The notes under the pieces were generated by a model. That model did not search any database. It saw only the letters and a list, made by a program, of their open reading frames with translations, and was not told the origin of the DNA. A DNA stretch of 64,000 bases from Micromonospora zingiberis (lineage in GTDB: Bacteria > Actinomycetota > Actinomycetes > Mycobacteriales > Micromonosporaceae), in NCBI RefSeq assembly GCF_004331455.1, contig NZ_SJJR01000022.1, positions 39,362-103,361 of the forward strand, in the 5' to 3' direction. A program made the position numbers and the translations under genes. The first letter of the stretch is position 1. The number at the start of each line of letters is the position of its first letter. Below, piece by piece: positions 7,390 to 16,049 of this stretch.

Positions 7390-9783
7390 ATGGACACCGC
7401 CCTGGACCTGAAGAGCACTCTGACCGATGACGAGTTGCGCCGGCTGGACGCCTACTGGCGGGCGGCGAACTACCTCACCGTCGGCCAGATCTACCTGCTC
7501 GACAATCCCCTGTTGCGCGAGCCGCTGGCCGCCGACCACGTCAAGCCCCGGCTGCTCGGCCACTGGGGCACCTCCCCCGGCCTGAACCTGATCTACGCGC
7601 ACCTGAACCGGGCCATCGTCGCCCGCGACCTGTCCGCGATCTACCTCACCGGCCCCGGGCACGGCGGCCCGGCCCTGGTCGCGAACGCCTGGCTGGAGGG
7701 CACCTGGAGCGAGCGCTACCACGGCGTCGGCCGCGACGAGGCCGGCATGGCGCGGCTGTTCCGCCAGTTCTCCTTCCCCGGCGGCATCCCCAGCCACGTG
7801 GCGGCGGAGGTGCCGGGTTCGATCCACGAGGGCGGCGAGCTGGGGTACGCGCTCAGCCACGCCTACGGCGCGGCCTTCGACAACCCGGATCTGCTGGTCG
7901 CCTGCGTGATCGGCGACGGGGAGGCGGAAACCGGCCCGCTGGCCGGCAGTTGGCTGTCCAACGTCTTCCTCAACCCGGCCCGCGACGGCGCGGTGCTGCC
8001 CATCCTGCACCTCAACGGCTACAAGATCGCCAACCCGACGGTACTGGACCGGATCCCCGAGTCCGACCTGCTCGACCTCATGCGCGGCAACGGCTACCAG
8101 CCGTACGTGGTGGCCGGTGACGAGCCCGCCGCCGTGCACGAGCTGCTGGCCGCCACCCTCGACCGGGCGCTCGACGAGATCGCGGCGATCCAGCGTCGGG
8201 CCCGTTCCGGCGCGACCGTGGAACGCCCCCGGTGGCCGATGATCATCCTGCGTACGCCGAAGGGCTGGACCGGTCCGGACGTGGTCGACGGCAAGCAGGT
8301 CGAGGGGACCTACCGCGCCCACCAGGTGCCGCTGTCGGAGGTCCGCACCAACCCGGCGCACCTGGCCGAACTGGAGCGCTGGCTGCGCAGCTACCGGCCG
8401 GAGGAGCTGTTCGACGCCACCGGCGCCCCGGTCGCCGAACTGGTCGCGCTGCCGCCCCGGGGTGACCGACGGATGAGCGCCAACCCGGTGGCCAACGGTG
8501 GGCAGGTGCTGCGTGACCTCGTCCTGCCGGACTTCGGGGACTACGCCGTCGAGGTGCCCCGGCCCGGCGCGACGGTCACCGGCGCCACCGGCGAGTTGGG
8601 CAAGTGGGTCCGCGACGTGATCGCCGCCAACCCGCAGAGCTTCCGCCTGTTCGGCCCGGACGAGGTCGCCTCCAACCGGCTCCAGGCCGCCTTCGAGGTC
8701 ACCGACCGCGCCTGGATGGCCGGCACCGTACCCGGCGACGACCACCTCGCCCCCGACGGGCGGGTGATGGAGGTCCTCTCCGAACACCTCTGCCAGGGCT
8801 GGCTGGAGGGCTACCTGCTGACCGGCCGGCACGGCATCTTCACCAGCTACGAGGCGTTCATCCACATCGTCGACTCGATGGTCAACCAGCACGCCAAGTG
8901 GTTGAAGGTGACCCGGGGCATTCCCTGGCGGATGCCGGTGGCGTCGCTGAACTACCTGCTCTCCAGCCACGTCTGGCGGCAGGACCACAACGGCTTCTCG
9001 CACCAGGACCCGGGCTTCATCGACCACGTGATGAACAAGAAGGCCGAGGTGGTCCGGGTCTATCTGCCGCCGGACGCCAACACCCTGCTCTCCACCATGG
9101 ACCACTGCCTGCGCAGCCGGCACTACATCAACGTGGTGGTGGCCGGTAAGCAGGCCGCACCGAACTGGTTGACCATGGAGGAGGCCATCCAGCACTGCCG
9201 GCGCGGCCTGGGCATCTGGGACTGGGCCAGCACCGACGACAGCGACGAGCCGGACGTGGTGCTCGCCTGCGCCGGCGACGTACCGACGCTGGAGACCCTG
9301 GCGGCGGCCGACCTGCTGCGCCAGCACCTACCCGAACTCAAGGTACGAGTGATCAACGTGGTGGACCTGATGCGGCTACAGCCGCCCAGCGAGCACCCGC
9401 ACGGCCTGCCGGACAACGAGTTCGACACCCTCTTCACCCGCGACAAGCCGATCATCTTCGCCTATCACGGCTACCCGTGGCTGATCCACCGGCTCACCTA
9501 CCGCCGCACCAACCACGGCAACCTGCACGTACGCGGATACAAGGAGGAGGGCACCACCACCACGCCCTTCGACATGGTGATGCTCAACGACCTGGACCGC
9601 TTCCACCTGGTGATCGACGTGATCGACCGGGTGCCCGGGCTGGCCTCCCGCGCGGCGCACCTGCGGCAGGAGATGACTGACGCCCGGCAGTCCTGCCGCG
9701 ACTACACCCGCCGGTACGGCGAGGACGATCCCCGGGTCGCCGAATGGCGCTGGGTCCGCGAAACCGACCAGACCAACCCATAA
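7390..9783 (+). CDS. xfp: phosphoketolase (xylulose 5-phosphate/fructose 6-phosphate)
   Basis: ATG start, 797 residues, the usual length of the family. Thiamine-diphosphate enzyme signatures are LLGHWGTSPG (about 56-64), YLTGPGHGGPALVANAWLEG (85-104) and GDGEAETGPLAGSW (175-188), followed by the C-terminal half ending in YTRRYGEDDP. It cleaves xylulose 5-phosphate (and often fructose 6-phosphate) with phosphate to acetyl phosphate plus a shorter sugar phosphate, a bypass that yields acetyl phosphate without NAD+ reduction. This fits low-oxygen metabolism and the surrounding stress regulon. A DevR-type box lies upstream. The stop TAA is followed 12 bases later by the 80-bp cassette array leading to the next stress protein. 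Confidence 0.95.
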   Translation: MDTALDLKSTLTDDELRRLDAYWRAANYLTVGQIYLLDNPLLREPLAADHVKPRLLGHWGTSPGLNLIYAHLNRAIVARDLSAIYLTGPGHGGPALVANAWLEGTWSERYHGVGRDEAGMARLFRQFSFPGGIPSHVAAEVPGSIHEGGELGYALSHAYGAAFDNPDLLVACVIGDGEAETGPLAGSWLSNVFLNPARDGAVLPILHLNGYKIANPTVLDRIPESDLLDLMRGNGYQPYVVAGDEPAAVHELLAATLDRALDEIAAIQRRARSGATVERPRWPMIILRTPKGWTGPDVVDGKQVEGTYRAHQVPLSEVRTNPAHLAELERWLRSYRPEELFDATGAPVAELVALPPRGDRRMSANPVANGGQVLRDLVLPDFGDYAVEVPRPGATVTGATGELGKWVRDVIAANPQSFRLFGPDEVASNRLQAAFEVTDRAWMAGTVPGDDHLAPDGRVMEVLSEHLCQGWLEGYLLTGRHGIFTSYEAFIHIVDSMVNQHAKWLKVTRGIPWRMPVASLNYLLSSHVWRQDHNGFSHQDPGFIDHVMNKKAEVVRVYLPPDANTLLSTMDHCLRSRHYINVVVAGKQAAPNWLTMEEAIQHCRRGLGIWDWASTDDSDEPDVVLACAGDVPTLETLAAADLLRQHLPELKVRVINVVDLMRLQPPSEHPHGLPDNEFDTLFTRDKPIIFAYHGYPWLIHRLTYRRTNHGNLHVRGYKEEGTTTTPFDMVMLNDLDRFHLVIDVIDRVPGLASRAAHLRQEMTDARQSCRDYTRRYGEDDPRVAEWRWVRETDQTNP

Positions 9784-9795
9784 CGGAGCGGCGTC

Positions 9796-9879
9796 ATGAG
9801 CGAGCGTCTGCGAGCGAATCATCAGCTCAGTGCGTCCGTGCCTCATGGCGGCGCGCAGCGAAGCGGAGCGGCGTCATGA
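9796..9879 (+). CDS. putative leader peptide, cassette unit 1 (27 aa)
   Basis: Frame beginning MSERLRANHQLSASVPHGG and ending TGA, which overlaps the ATG of unit 2. GGAG lies 8 bases upstream. Whether it is translated is unknown; the matching architecture before cebF is the main support. Confidence 0.35.
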   Translation: MSERLRANHQLSASVPHGGAQRSGAAS

Positions 9880-9959
9880 GCGAGCGTCTGCGAGCGAATC
9901 ATCAGCTCAGTGCGCCCGTGCCTCATGGCGGCGCGCAGCGAAGCGGAGCGGTGTCATGA
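9876..9959 (+). CDS. putative leader peptide, cassette unit 2 (27 aa)
   Basis: Frame beginning MSERLRANHQLSAPVPHGG and ending TGA, which overlaps the ATG of the universal stress protein at 9956. It differs from unit 1 by one Ser/Pro and one Ala/Val change. Confidence 0.35.
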   Translation: MSERLRANHQLSAPVPHGGAQRSGAVS

Positions 9960-10831
9960 GTGACGGGCCGATCCTGGTGGGTTACGACGGTTCGCCGGAC
10001 GCGGCGGCGGCCCTGGACTGGGCGCTGACGCAGGCCAACCGAGACGGCCGGGCGGTGCGGCTGGCGTACATCTTCGAATGGCTCACGGTGGCCGGCTGGC
10101 TCGGGCCCGGCATGACGCCCGGGATGTGGCCGGACGAGCAGGCCCGGCAGCAGGTCGAGGAGTTGGTACGCAAGGCGGCGGCCGACGCCGCCGCCGCGCA
10201 CCCCGACCTGACGGTCAGCGGCGAGGTACTCGACGGCCCACCCGCCCTGGTGTTGGAGGAGTGCTCCACCGAGGCCGGCCTGCTGGTGCTGGGCAGCCGT
10301 GGGCACGGCGGCTTCGCCGGCCTGCTCGCCGGCTCGACCGCCGTCACCGTCTCCGCGCACGCGCACTGCCCGGTGGTGGTGGTCCGGCGCGAGACCGCCG
10401 GCCGTAACCGGGCCGGAGCTGTCGCGGTCGGCGTGGACGGCTCGGAGCAGTCGCTGCTGGCGCTCGGCTTCGCCGTCGAGCAAGCGGCGCTGCGCGAGGT
10501 GCCGCTGCGCGTGCTGCGGGCCTGGCAGCCCCAGCGGGATCAGTGGAACCTCACCGGCGAACAGGCCCGCGACGCGGCGATCGCCGATCAGCGCACCGAC
10601 CTGGACGAGCCGCTACGCCGCTGGCAGGAAGCCTTTCCCGACGTCGAGACAAGTGTCGAGACGGCCCCCGCCGCAGCCGCCGGGCTGTTGATCGACGCCA
10701 GCCGCGACGCACAGCTCATGGTGGTCGGCACCCGGGGCCGCGGTGGGCTACGCGGCATGCTGCTCGGCTCGGTCAGCCAACAACTCATCCAACACGCCCA
10801 CTGCCCGGTGGCCGTGGTCCGGGAACGCTGA
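9956..10831 (+). CDS. universal stress protein, two UspA domains
   Basis: ATG start at 9956 (MSDGPILVGYDGS), 291 residues. Both domains keep the ATP-binding loop: GSRGHGGFAGLLAGSTA in the first and GTRGRGGLRGMLLGSVS in the second, each followed by H-A-H-C-P-V-V/A-V-V-R. It is therefore a nucleotide-binding USP. The frame could be extended upstream through the repeat cassettes, but the family N-terminus begins at this Met. It probably shares a transcript with phosphoketolase. The P-type ATPase gene converges on it from the other side. Confidence 0.9.
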   Translation: MSDGPILVGYDGSPDAAAALDWALTQANRDGRAVRLAYIFEWLTVAGWLGPGMTPGMWPDEQARQQVEELVRKAAADAAAAHPDLTVSGEVLDGPPALVLEECSTEAGLLVLGSRGHGGFAGLLAGSTAVTVSAHAHCPVVVVRRETAGRNRAGAVAVGVDGSEQSLLALGFAVEQAALREVPLRVLRAWQPQRDQWNLTGEQARDAAIADQRTDLDEPLRRWQEAFPDVETSVETAPAAAAGLLIDASRDAQLMVVGTRGRGGLRGMLLGSVSQQLIQHAHCPVAVVRER

Positions 10832-10835
10832 GCGC

Positions 10836-10870
10836 CCGCCCCGCCGTCGATCTCTAGGTCGGCGGGGCGG
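10836..10870. terminator. bidirectional hairpin terminator candidate
   Basis: Perfect 11-bp arms CCGCCCCGCCG (10836-10846) and CGGCGGGGCGG (10860-10870) with a 13-base loop, placed between the convergent stress-protein and P-type ATPase genes. The right arm overlaps the last codons of the ATPase. No U-tract is present. Confidence 0.5.
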
Positions 10871-12782
10871 GGCCGGCGCGCGGGCCGCCGTGCAGGGCGC
10901 GCAGCGCGTTGAGGATCACCAGTACGTCGATGCCCTCCTGGAGGAAGGCGCCGGCCACCGGGGGCAGCCGGCCGGCCGCCGCGAACCCCATCGCCAGGAC
11001 GGCCAGCCCCATCCCGACGGTGGCGCTCTGCACGGCGATCCGGCGGGCGTACCGGGCGACCTCGACCGCGTCGGCGAGCGGATCGAGCCGGTCGACAGTG
11101 AGTACGGCGTCGGCCACGTCGGCGGAGGCGGTCGCCCCGGTGGCACCCATCGCCACCCCGACATGCGCCTCCGCCAGCGCCGGTGCGTCGTTCACCCCGT
11201 CACCGACCATCACCGTGACCGCCCGGTCGGCCTCGGCCCGCACCCGGGAAACCTTCTCCTGCGGGGTGCACCGGGCCAGCACGTCGTCCACCCCCACCGC
11301 GTCGGCCACCCGCCGGGCGGTGTCCGGCCGGTCGCCGGTGACCATCACGATCCGGGTCAGGCCGGCCGCGCGCAGCCGCTGCACCGCGCGGCGGGCGTCG
11401 GGGCGTACCGGATCCTCCAGCAGGACCGCGCCGAGCGGCCCGGCGTCGTCGGCCACCCAGACCACGGAGTGTCCGGGCTGTTCGACGCGGGAGCGGGCCC
11501 ACTGCGGCGGCTCACCGGTGAGCTGACCGACCCGGATCCGCCGCCCGTCGACCCGGCCGCTCACCCCCCGGCCCGGTTCCTCGGTCACCTCCGTCGGCGT
11601 GGTCAGCCGCAGTCCCCGGTCACCGGCCTGCCCGACCAGCGCCGCGGCCAGCACGTGCGGGGACAGTTGCTCCACCGACGCGGCCAGCCGCAACACCTCG
11701 TCAGGGTCGCCGCCGGGGGCGACGACGGTCCCGGCCACCCGGGGACGACCGGCGGTGAGCGTGCCGGTCTTGTCCACCAGCAGGGTACGAACCCGGCCCA
11801 GCACCTCCAGCGAACCGCCGTCGCGCACCAGTACCCCCCGGCGGGCCACCCGCGACAGCCCGGAGACGATGGCGATCGGGGTGGCCAGCAGCAGCGGGCA
11901 CGGGGTGGCCACCACCAGCACCGCCACCGCGCGGATGAAGTCGCCGGACAACACCCAGCCCAGCCCGGCCAGCACCAGCGTGAACGGCACGAAGGCCGCC
12001 GCGTACCGGTCGGCCAGTCGTACGGTCGGCGCCTTGCGGGCGGTCGCCTCCTCGGCCAGCCGGACGATGCCCGCGTACGTGCTGCGCTGCGCGCTCTCGG
12101 TGGCCCGTAGTCCGAACCCGGCGCCGGCGTTGATCACGCCGCTGGCCACCGCCGCGCCGGCCCCCTTATCGACGAGCCGGGACTCCCCGGTCACCACCGA
12201 CTCGTCCAGTGTCGCGGGTGCCTCGGTGACCCCGTCGACGGCGACCACGTCACCCGGGCCGACCAGCAGCCGGTCCCCCACCGCCACCCGGTCCACCGGC
12301 ACCACCTCGACCCCACCGTCGGCGGTGCGCCGCCGCGCGGTCCGGGGCGCCCGCTCCAGCAGGGCCCGCAGGTCACGGGTCGCCCGGCGCTGCGCGTACG
12401 CCTCCAGCGTGCGTCCGGTGGCCAGCATCACCGCGATCACCGCGCCGGCCAGGTACTCCCCGACGCCGAGCGCACCGGCCAGCGCCAGGACCGCGATGAC
12501 GTCCACGCCGAACCGGCGCCGCCACAGGTCGCGCAGCACGGAGACGGCGGCCGGCAGCAACGCGGTCAGGGTGACCGCCGCCCACACCAGGTCGGCCGCG
12601 CCGCGCCGCCCGGACAGCCACAGCCCCGCCCCGACCAGCACCAGCGCGGTCAGCCCGGTCAGCGGGACCCACAGCCCCCAGCGCAGGCCCCGCCGACCGG
12701 GCGGGCCACGTCGCGTCGGCTGCTCCGGTAGGCACTCGCCCGCGCCGCGCCCCGGCTCTGCGGTCTCCGCCTGCGCCCCCAC
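10854..12782 (-). CDS. heavy-metal-type (P1B) cation-translocating ATPase
   Basis: GTG start, 642 residues. P-type signatures are TGES (actuator), ATPCPLLLATP (membrane CPx motif, here CPL), DKTGTLT (phosphorylated Asp) and GDGVNDAPAL (hinge). The nucleotide-binding His motif is LSPH rather than the usual SEHP. There is no N-terminal HMA metal-binding domain, and the protein is short for a P1B pump. CPL instead of CPC makes the transported metal uncertain. It would export or import a metal across the cytoplasmic membrane. It diverges from the nitroreductase gene at 13023, with a 54-bp direct repeat between them. Confidence 0.85.
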   Translation of the reverse strand: MGAQAETAEPGRGAGECLPEQPTRRGPPGRRGLRWGLWVPLTGLTALVLVGAGLWLSGRRGAADLVWAAVTLTALLPAAVSVLRDLWRRRFGVDVIAVLALAGALGVGEYLAGAVIAVMLATGRTLEAYAQRRATRDLRALLERAPRTARRRTADGGVEVVPVDRVAVGDRLLVGPGDVVAVDGVTEAPATLDESVVTGESRLVDKGAGAAVASGVINAGAGFGLRATESAQRSTYAGIVRLAEEATARKAPTVRLADRYAAAFVPFTLVLAGLGWVLSGDFIRAVAVLVVATPCPLLLATPIAIVSGLSRVARRGVLVRDGGSLEVLGRVRTLLVDKTGTLTAGRPRVAGTVVAPGGDPDEVLRLAASVEQLSPHVLAAALVGQAGDRGLRLTTPTEVTEEPGRGVSGRVDGRRIRVGQLTGEPPQWARSRVEQPGHSVVWVADDAGPLGAVLLEDPVRPDARRAVQRLRAAGLTRIVMVTGDRPDTARRVADAVGVDDVLARCTPQEKVSRVRAEADRAVTVMVGDGVNDAPALAEAHVGVAMGATGATASADVADAVLTVDRLDPLADAVEVARYARRIAVQSATVGMGLAVLAMGFAAAGRLPPVAGAFLQEGIDVLVILNALRALHGGPRAGPAPPT

Positions 12783-12819
12783 CAGCGGATCGTGTCAACC
12801 TCCGGGCCCGGGTGAGGGC

Positions 12820-12920
12820 CGGTCCGGGCAGATTCCGGGCCGAATTACCGGACGCGGGCCCAGCCCGGTGGTGCGGTCCGGGCAGATTCCGGGCCGTAGT
12901 GCCCCCGGATGCGGGCCCAG
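12820..12920. repeat. 54-bp direct repeat in divergent intergenic region
   Basis: Two copies starting at 12820 and 12874 share CGGTCCGGGCAGATTCCGGG and a downstream GCGGGCCCAGC. They occupy the region between the divergent P-type ATPase (starts 12782) and nitroreductase (starts 13023). Multiple CCGG-centred inverted repeats make them candidate operators, but no known motif is recognised. Confidence 0.6.
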
Positions 12921-13022
12921 CGGGCCGTGCGGGTGGCCGACGGGTGCCGCAGGATGAACTCGACCCGCCCCACAGCGGCACCGAGGTGCGGCACGATGGG
13001 GACAGACGGAAAGGTCGTGACG

Positions 13023-14024
13023 ATGAGCCACCAGACGCCGGCTACCCACCGCCCGCTGACCACCGCCCTCGCGGAGGCCGCCGCGATGGCCGGCCACGCG
13101 CCTTCGGTGCACAACACCCAACCCTGGCGCTGGCGGGTCCTTCCCGAGGCGCTGGAGCTGCGGGTGTTCCACGACCGCCAGTTGACGGCCACCGACCCGA
13201 CGGGCGAGTTGGCCACCCTCAGCTGCGGCGCCGCACTGCACCACGCGCGGCTGGCACTGGCCGCCGAAGGCTGGACGGCGACCGTGCACCGGATGCCCGA
13301 GCCGGGCGAGCCGGAGCTGCTCGCCCGGCTGAGCGAGCCGCAGTTCTCCGGCGTCGACCCGGACGCGATGCGGATGGTGCAGTGCATGCAGGTTCGGCAC
13401 ACCGACCGGCGGCCGGTCAGCGACGAACCGGTCAGCGGGGAGACGCTGGCCGCGATCGCGGCAACCGTCGCCGGGGAGGGCGCCCGGCTGGAGATCCTCG
13501 ACCGCGACCAGGTGCTGCAACTGGCCGCCGCCGCCTCGCACGCCGGCACGGTCGAGTCGGAGGATTCCCAGCTACGCGCGGAACTGGACTACTGGACCAG
13601 CCGCGCGGGTGGCAGCGGGCTGCCCCCGGAGGTGCTGCTGGAACAGCCCGCCCAGACCACCGTCCCGGGCCGCGACTTCGGTCGCCCCGGCGGCCTCCCG
13701 GCCGGACCGGGCCACGACCAGGCGGCATCGTACGGGGTGCTGTACGGCGACGAGGACGACCCGCGCAGCTGGCTGCGCGCCGGGGAGGCGCTCTCGGCCG
13801 GCTGGCTGCTCGCCACCCGGCTGGGCGTCTCCGTGGTGCCGCTCAGCGGGGTGGTGGAGGTCGGAGGCACCCGTCAGATCCTGCGGCAGGTGCTGGCCGG
13901 GCTCGGCCACCCGTACCTCGTGCTGCGCCTGGGGGTGGCCGACCCGGAACACGCCGGTCCGCCGCACACCCCGCGACTGCCCCGCGAACAGGTGGTGGAC
14001 ACCTCGGCGGTGGACGGCGGCTGA
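13023..14024 (+). CDS. Acg-family nitroreductase-like protein
   Basis: ATG start at 13023, 333 residues. The N-terminal APSVHNTQPWRW motif is diagnostic of the Acg/Rv3131 group of nitroreductase-fold proteins in actinobacteria. The C-terminal part has LGVSVVPLSGVVEVGGTR and LRLGVADPE, as in that group. In mycobacteria these proteins are among the strongest members of the DosR regulon and bind or sequester FMN rather than being proven nitroreductases. An in-frame ATG at 12909 would add a non-homologous Arg-rich extension overlapping the 54-bp repeat, so it was not chosen. The sensor kinase gene follows 52 bases downstream on the same strand. Confidence 0.85.
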   Translation: MSHQTPATHRPLTTALAEAAAMAGHAPSVHNTQPWRWRVLPEALELRVFHDRQLTATDPTGELATLSCGAALHHARLALAAEGWTATVHRMPEPGEPELLARLSEPQFSGVDPDAMRMVQCMQVRHTDRRPVSDEPVSGETLAAIAATVAGEGARLEILDRDQVLQLAAAASHAGTVESEDSQLRAELDYWTSRAGGSGLPPEVLLEQPAQTTVPGRDFGRPGGLPAGPGHDQAASYGVLYGDEDDPRSWLRAGEALSAGWLLATRLGVSVVPLSGVVEVGGTRQILRQVLAGLGHPYLVLRLGVADPEHAGPPHTPRLPREQVVDTSAVDGG

Positions 14025-14076
14025 CCGGCACCCGCGCGGCGTTCGGTCCCGGCCGTACGCCGGTTAGCATCGCCGG

Positions 14077-15798
14077 GTGACCGTCGGCGCACCGAACCCC
14101 CGGCACGAGCCACCCTCGCTCGGGCTGAGTCCGCTGTCCCGGGTCCACCTCGACGAACTGCTCCAGGAGATGCTGGACCGGGTCGGCGAGGTCGTGACCA
14201 GCCGGGAACGACTGCGGGCCCTGCTCGACGCGGTGGTCGGCATCGGCACCGATCTGGACCTGCGCAGCACCCTGCAACGGATCGTGCAGTCGGCCTGCGA
14301 CCTGGCCGGCGCCCGGTACGGCGCGCTCGGGGTGATCGGCACCGACCGTACGCTGCACGACTTCATCACCCACGGCATCTCGCCGGAACTGCATGCCAAG
14401 ATCGGCGATCTGCCGCACGGCCGGGGCGTGCTCGGCCTGCTCATCGACGACCCGAAGCCGCTGCGGATGCCGGACATCACCCAGCATCCCCGCTCGTACG
14501 GCTTCCCGCCGCACCACCCGCCGATGCACACCTTCCTCGGCGTGCCGATCCGCATCCGGGACCAGGTCTTCGGCAACCTCTACCTGGCCGAGAAGCAGGG
14601 CGGCGCCCAGTTCACCGACGACGACGAGGAGATCGTCGTGGCGCTCGCGGCGGCGGCCGGCGTGGCGATCGAGAACGCCCGGCTGTACGCGCTGGCCCAC
14701 CGGCGGGAACGCTGGCTCGCCGCCACCGCCGAGATCACCTCGCTGCTGCTCGGCGAGGTGCAACGCACCGACGCGCTGACCCTGGTGGCCCGCCGTGCCC
14801 GGGAGGTCGCCGAGGCCGAGTTGGCCCTGGTGCTGCTCTACGACGACATGGCCGACCACTTCACCGTGGAGGTCGTCGACGGCGCCGGTGCTCAGGCCCG
14901 CGCGCTGGTCGGCACGGTGCTGCCGGCCGCCGACACCAGTTTCGCCGGCCCGGTCGCCGAGGGCCGGCACACCTCGGTGGACGACCTCGCACACGCCGCG
15001 CCCTGGCCGGCGGTACTGCACACCGGGCCGGCGGTGATCTCCCCCCTGGCCACCGCCGACACCCTGCACGGCGTACTGGTGATCGCACACAGCGCCGACC
15101 ACGACGGCGCCACCGACGACGACGTGGTGCTGCTGGGCAGCTTCGCCGGGCAGGCCGCACTGGCCATGGAACGGGCCCGGGGGCAGGAGGAACGGGAACA
15201 ACTGGTGGTGCTGGAGGACCGCGAACGCATCGCCCGGGACCTGCACGACGTGGTCATCCAGCGGCTGTTCGCCACCGGCCTCCAGTTGCAGAGCGCCGTG
15301 CCGCTGGCCGGCCGCCCCGAACTCGCCAAGCGGGTCAATGCCGCGGTCGACGACCTGGACGCCACGATCAAGGACATCCGCCGCACCATCTTCGAACTGC
15401 GCAGCCCGGTGAGCGCGGCGCTGCGTACCGAGATCAGCGAGGCGGTCGAGGTGGCCGCCGAGTCGCTGGGCTACCGGCCCCGGCTGGAACTGGTCGGGCC
15501 GATCGACAGCGCCGTACCCGACGCGGTCCGCCCGGATTTCACCGCCGTGCTGCGCGAGGCCCTCTCCAACGCCGTACGCCACGCCGAGGCGTCCGCCGTG
15601 TCGGTTACCGTGACCGTCGACGCCAGCCAGGTCACCCTGGTCGTCACCGACGACGGGGTGGGCTGCGACCCGGCCGCCGCCCGGGGCGGCCTGGTGAACC
15701 TACGCGAACGCGCCGCACGCCACGGCGGCACCTTCGAGGTACGCCCGGCCCAACCGAGCGGCACCGAACTGCGCTGGTCGGTCCCGCTGCGCGACTGA
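14077..15798 (+). CDS. devS: two-GAF-domain sensor histidine kinase, DevS/DosS-like
   Basis: GTG start, 573 residues. Order: a short N-terminal helix region, GAF-A (about 60-205), GAF-B (about 228-370), a HisKA_3 dimerisation helix with phospho-acceptor His390 in RIARDLHDVVIQRL, and a HATPase_c domain with TDDGVGCD and GGLVNLRERAARHGG. GAF-A contains HHPPMHTFLG (about 145-154), close to where mycobacterial DosS carries its haem-ligating His149; haem binding here is inference. Its partner is the DevR orthologue encoded convergently 250 bases away rather than in the same operon. Likely role: sensing O2, NO, CO or redox state and phosphorylating DevR. Confidence 0.85.
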   Translation: MTVGAPNPRHEPPSLGLSPLSRVHLDELLQEMLDRVGEVVTSRERLRALLDAVVGIGTDLDLRSTLQRIVQSACDLAGARYGALGVIGTDRTLHDFITHGISPELHAKIGDLPHGRGVLGLLIDDPKPLRMPDITQHPRSYGFPPHHPPMHTFLGVPIRIRDQVFGNLYLAEKQGGAQFTDDDEEIVVALAAAAGVAIENARLYALAHRRERWLAATAEITSLLLGEVQRTDALTLVARRAREVAEAELALVLLYDDMADHFTVEVVDGAGAQARALVGTVLPAADTSFAGPVAEGRHTSVDDLAHAAPWPAVLHTGPAVISPLATADTLHGVLVIAHSADHDGATDDDVVLLGSFAGQAALAMERARGQEEREQLVVLEDRERIARDLHDVVIQRLFATGLQLQSAVPLAGRPELAKRVNAAVDDLDATIKDIRRTIFELRSPVSAALRTEISEAVEVAAESLGYRPRLELVGPIDSAVPDAVRPDFTAVLREALSNAVRHAEASAVSVTVTVDASQVTLVVTDDGVGCDPAAARGGLVNLRERAARHGGTFEVRPAQPSGTELRWSVPLRD

Positions 15799-15871
15799 CC
15801 GGCCCCGCGCCCGTTAATCCTCGGTCGCGTTACCCGACACACCGCCAACCTGACTGAATCTTTGCGGCTGC

Positions 15872-15945
15872 GCTCGGCGGCCCCAGGTTCCGGGCTGTAC
15901 TCGACTGGGCTCGGCGGCCCCAGCGTCCGGGGTGTACTCGGCTGC
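15872..15945. repeat. 37-bp direct repeat between devS and devR
   Basis: Two imperfect copies, beginning GCTCGGCGGCCCCAG at 15872 and 15909, in the 251-base gap between the convergent kinase and regulator genes. The rest of the gap (to 16049) is GC-rich with CCGGGTC/GGTCCGG runs and no gene is visible. Confidence 0.55.
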
Positions 15946-16049
15946 GCGCCGGATCCGGTCCGGGCTGGATCATTGCGGGATGCCCCCGGGTCGCGCCGGG
16001 TCCGGCCCGGGCTAGCTCTTTCCCGAGGCGCTCGGTACGCCGGGTCCGG

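Larger units (their letters stand above)
9784..9959 (+). repeat. 80-bp tandem cassette array of translationally coupled mini-ORFs (ATGA type)
   Basis: Two full units (period 80; 78 of 80 bases identical) plus a partial third that contains the start codon of the next gene. Each unit has GGAGCG followed by an ATG (9796, 9876, and the real gene at 9956). The 27-codon frame from each ATG ends in TGA overlapping the next ATG as ATGA. A diverged third copy of the same cassette lies upstream of the cebF gene at 60667-60750, again ending on a start codon. Confidence 0.85.

Noticed and set aside
10743..12110. Long plus-strand open frame opposite the P-type ATPase
   Set aside because: The minus strand encodes all P-type ATPase motifs; this frame has low-complexity composition and no family resemblance.
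12997..13019. GGGGACAGACGGAAAGGTC before the first nitroreductase as a DevR box
   Set aside because: The half-sites do not have the 4-base spacing and the second half GNCCC is absent.
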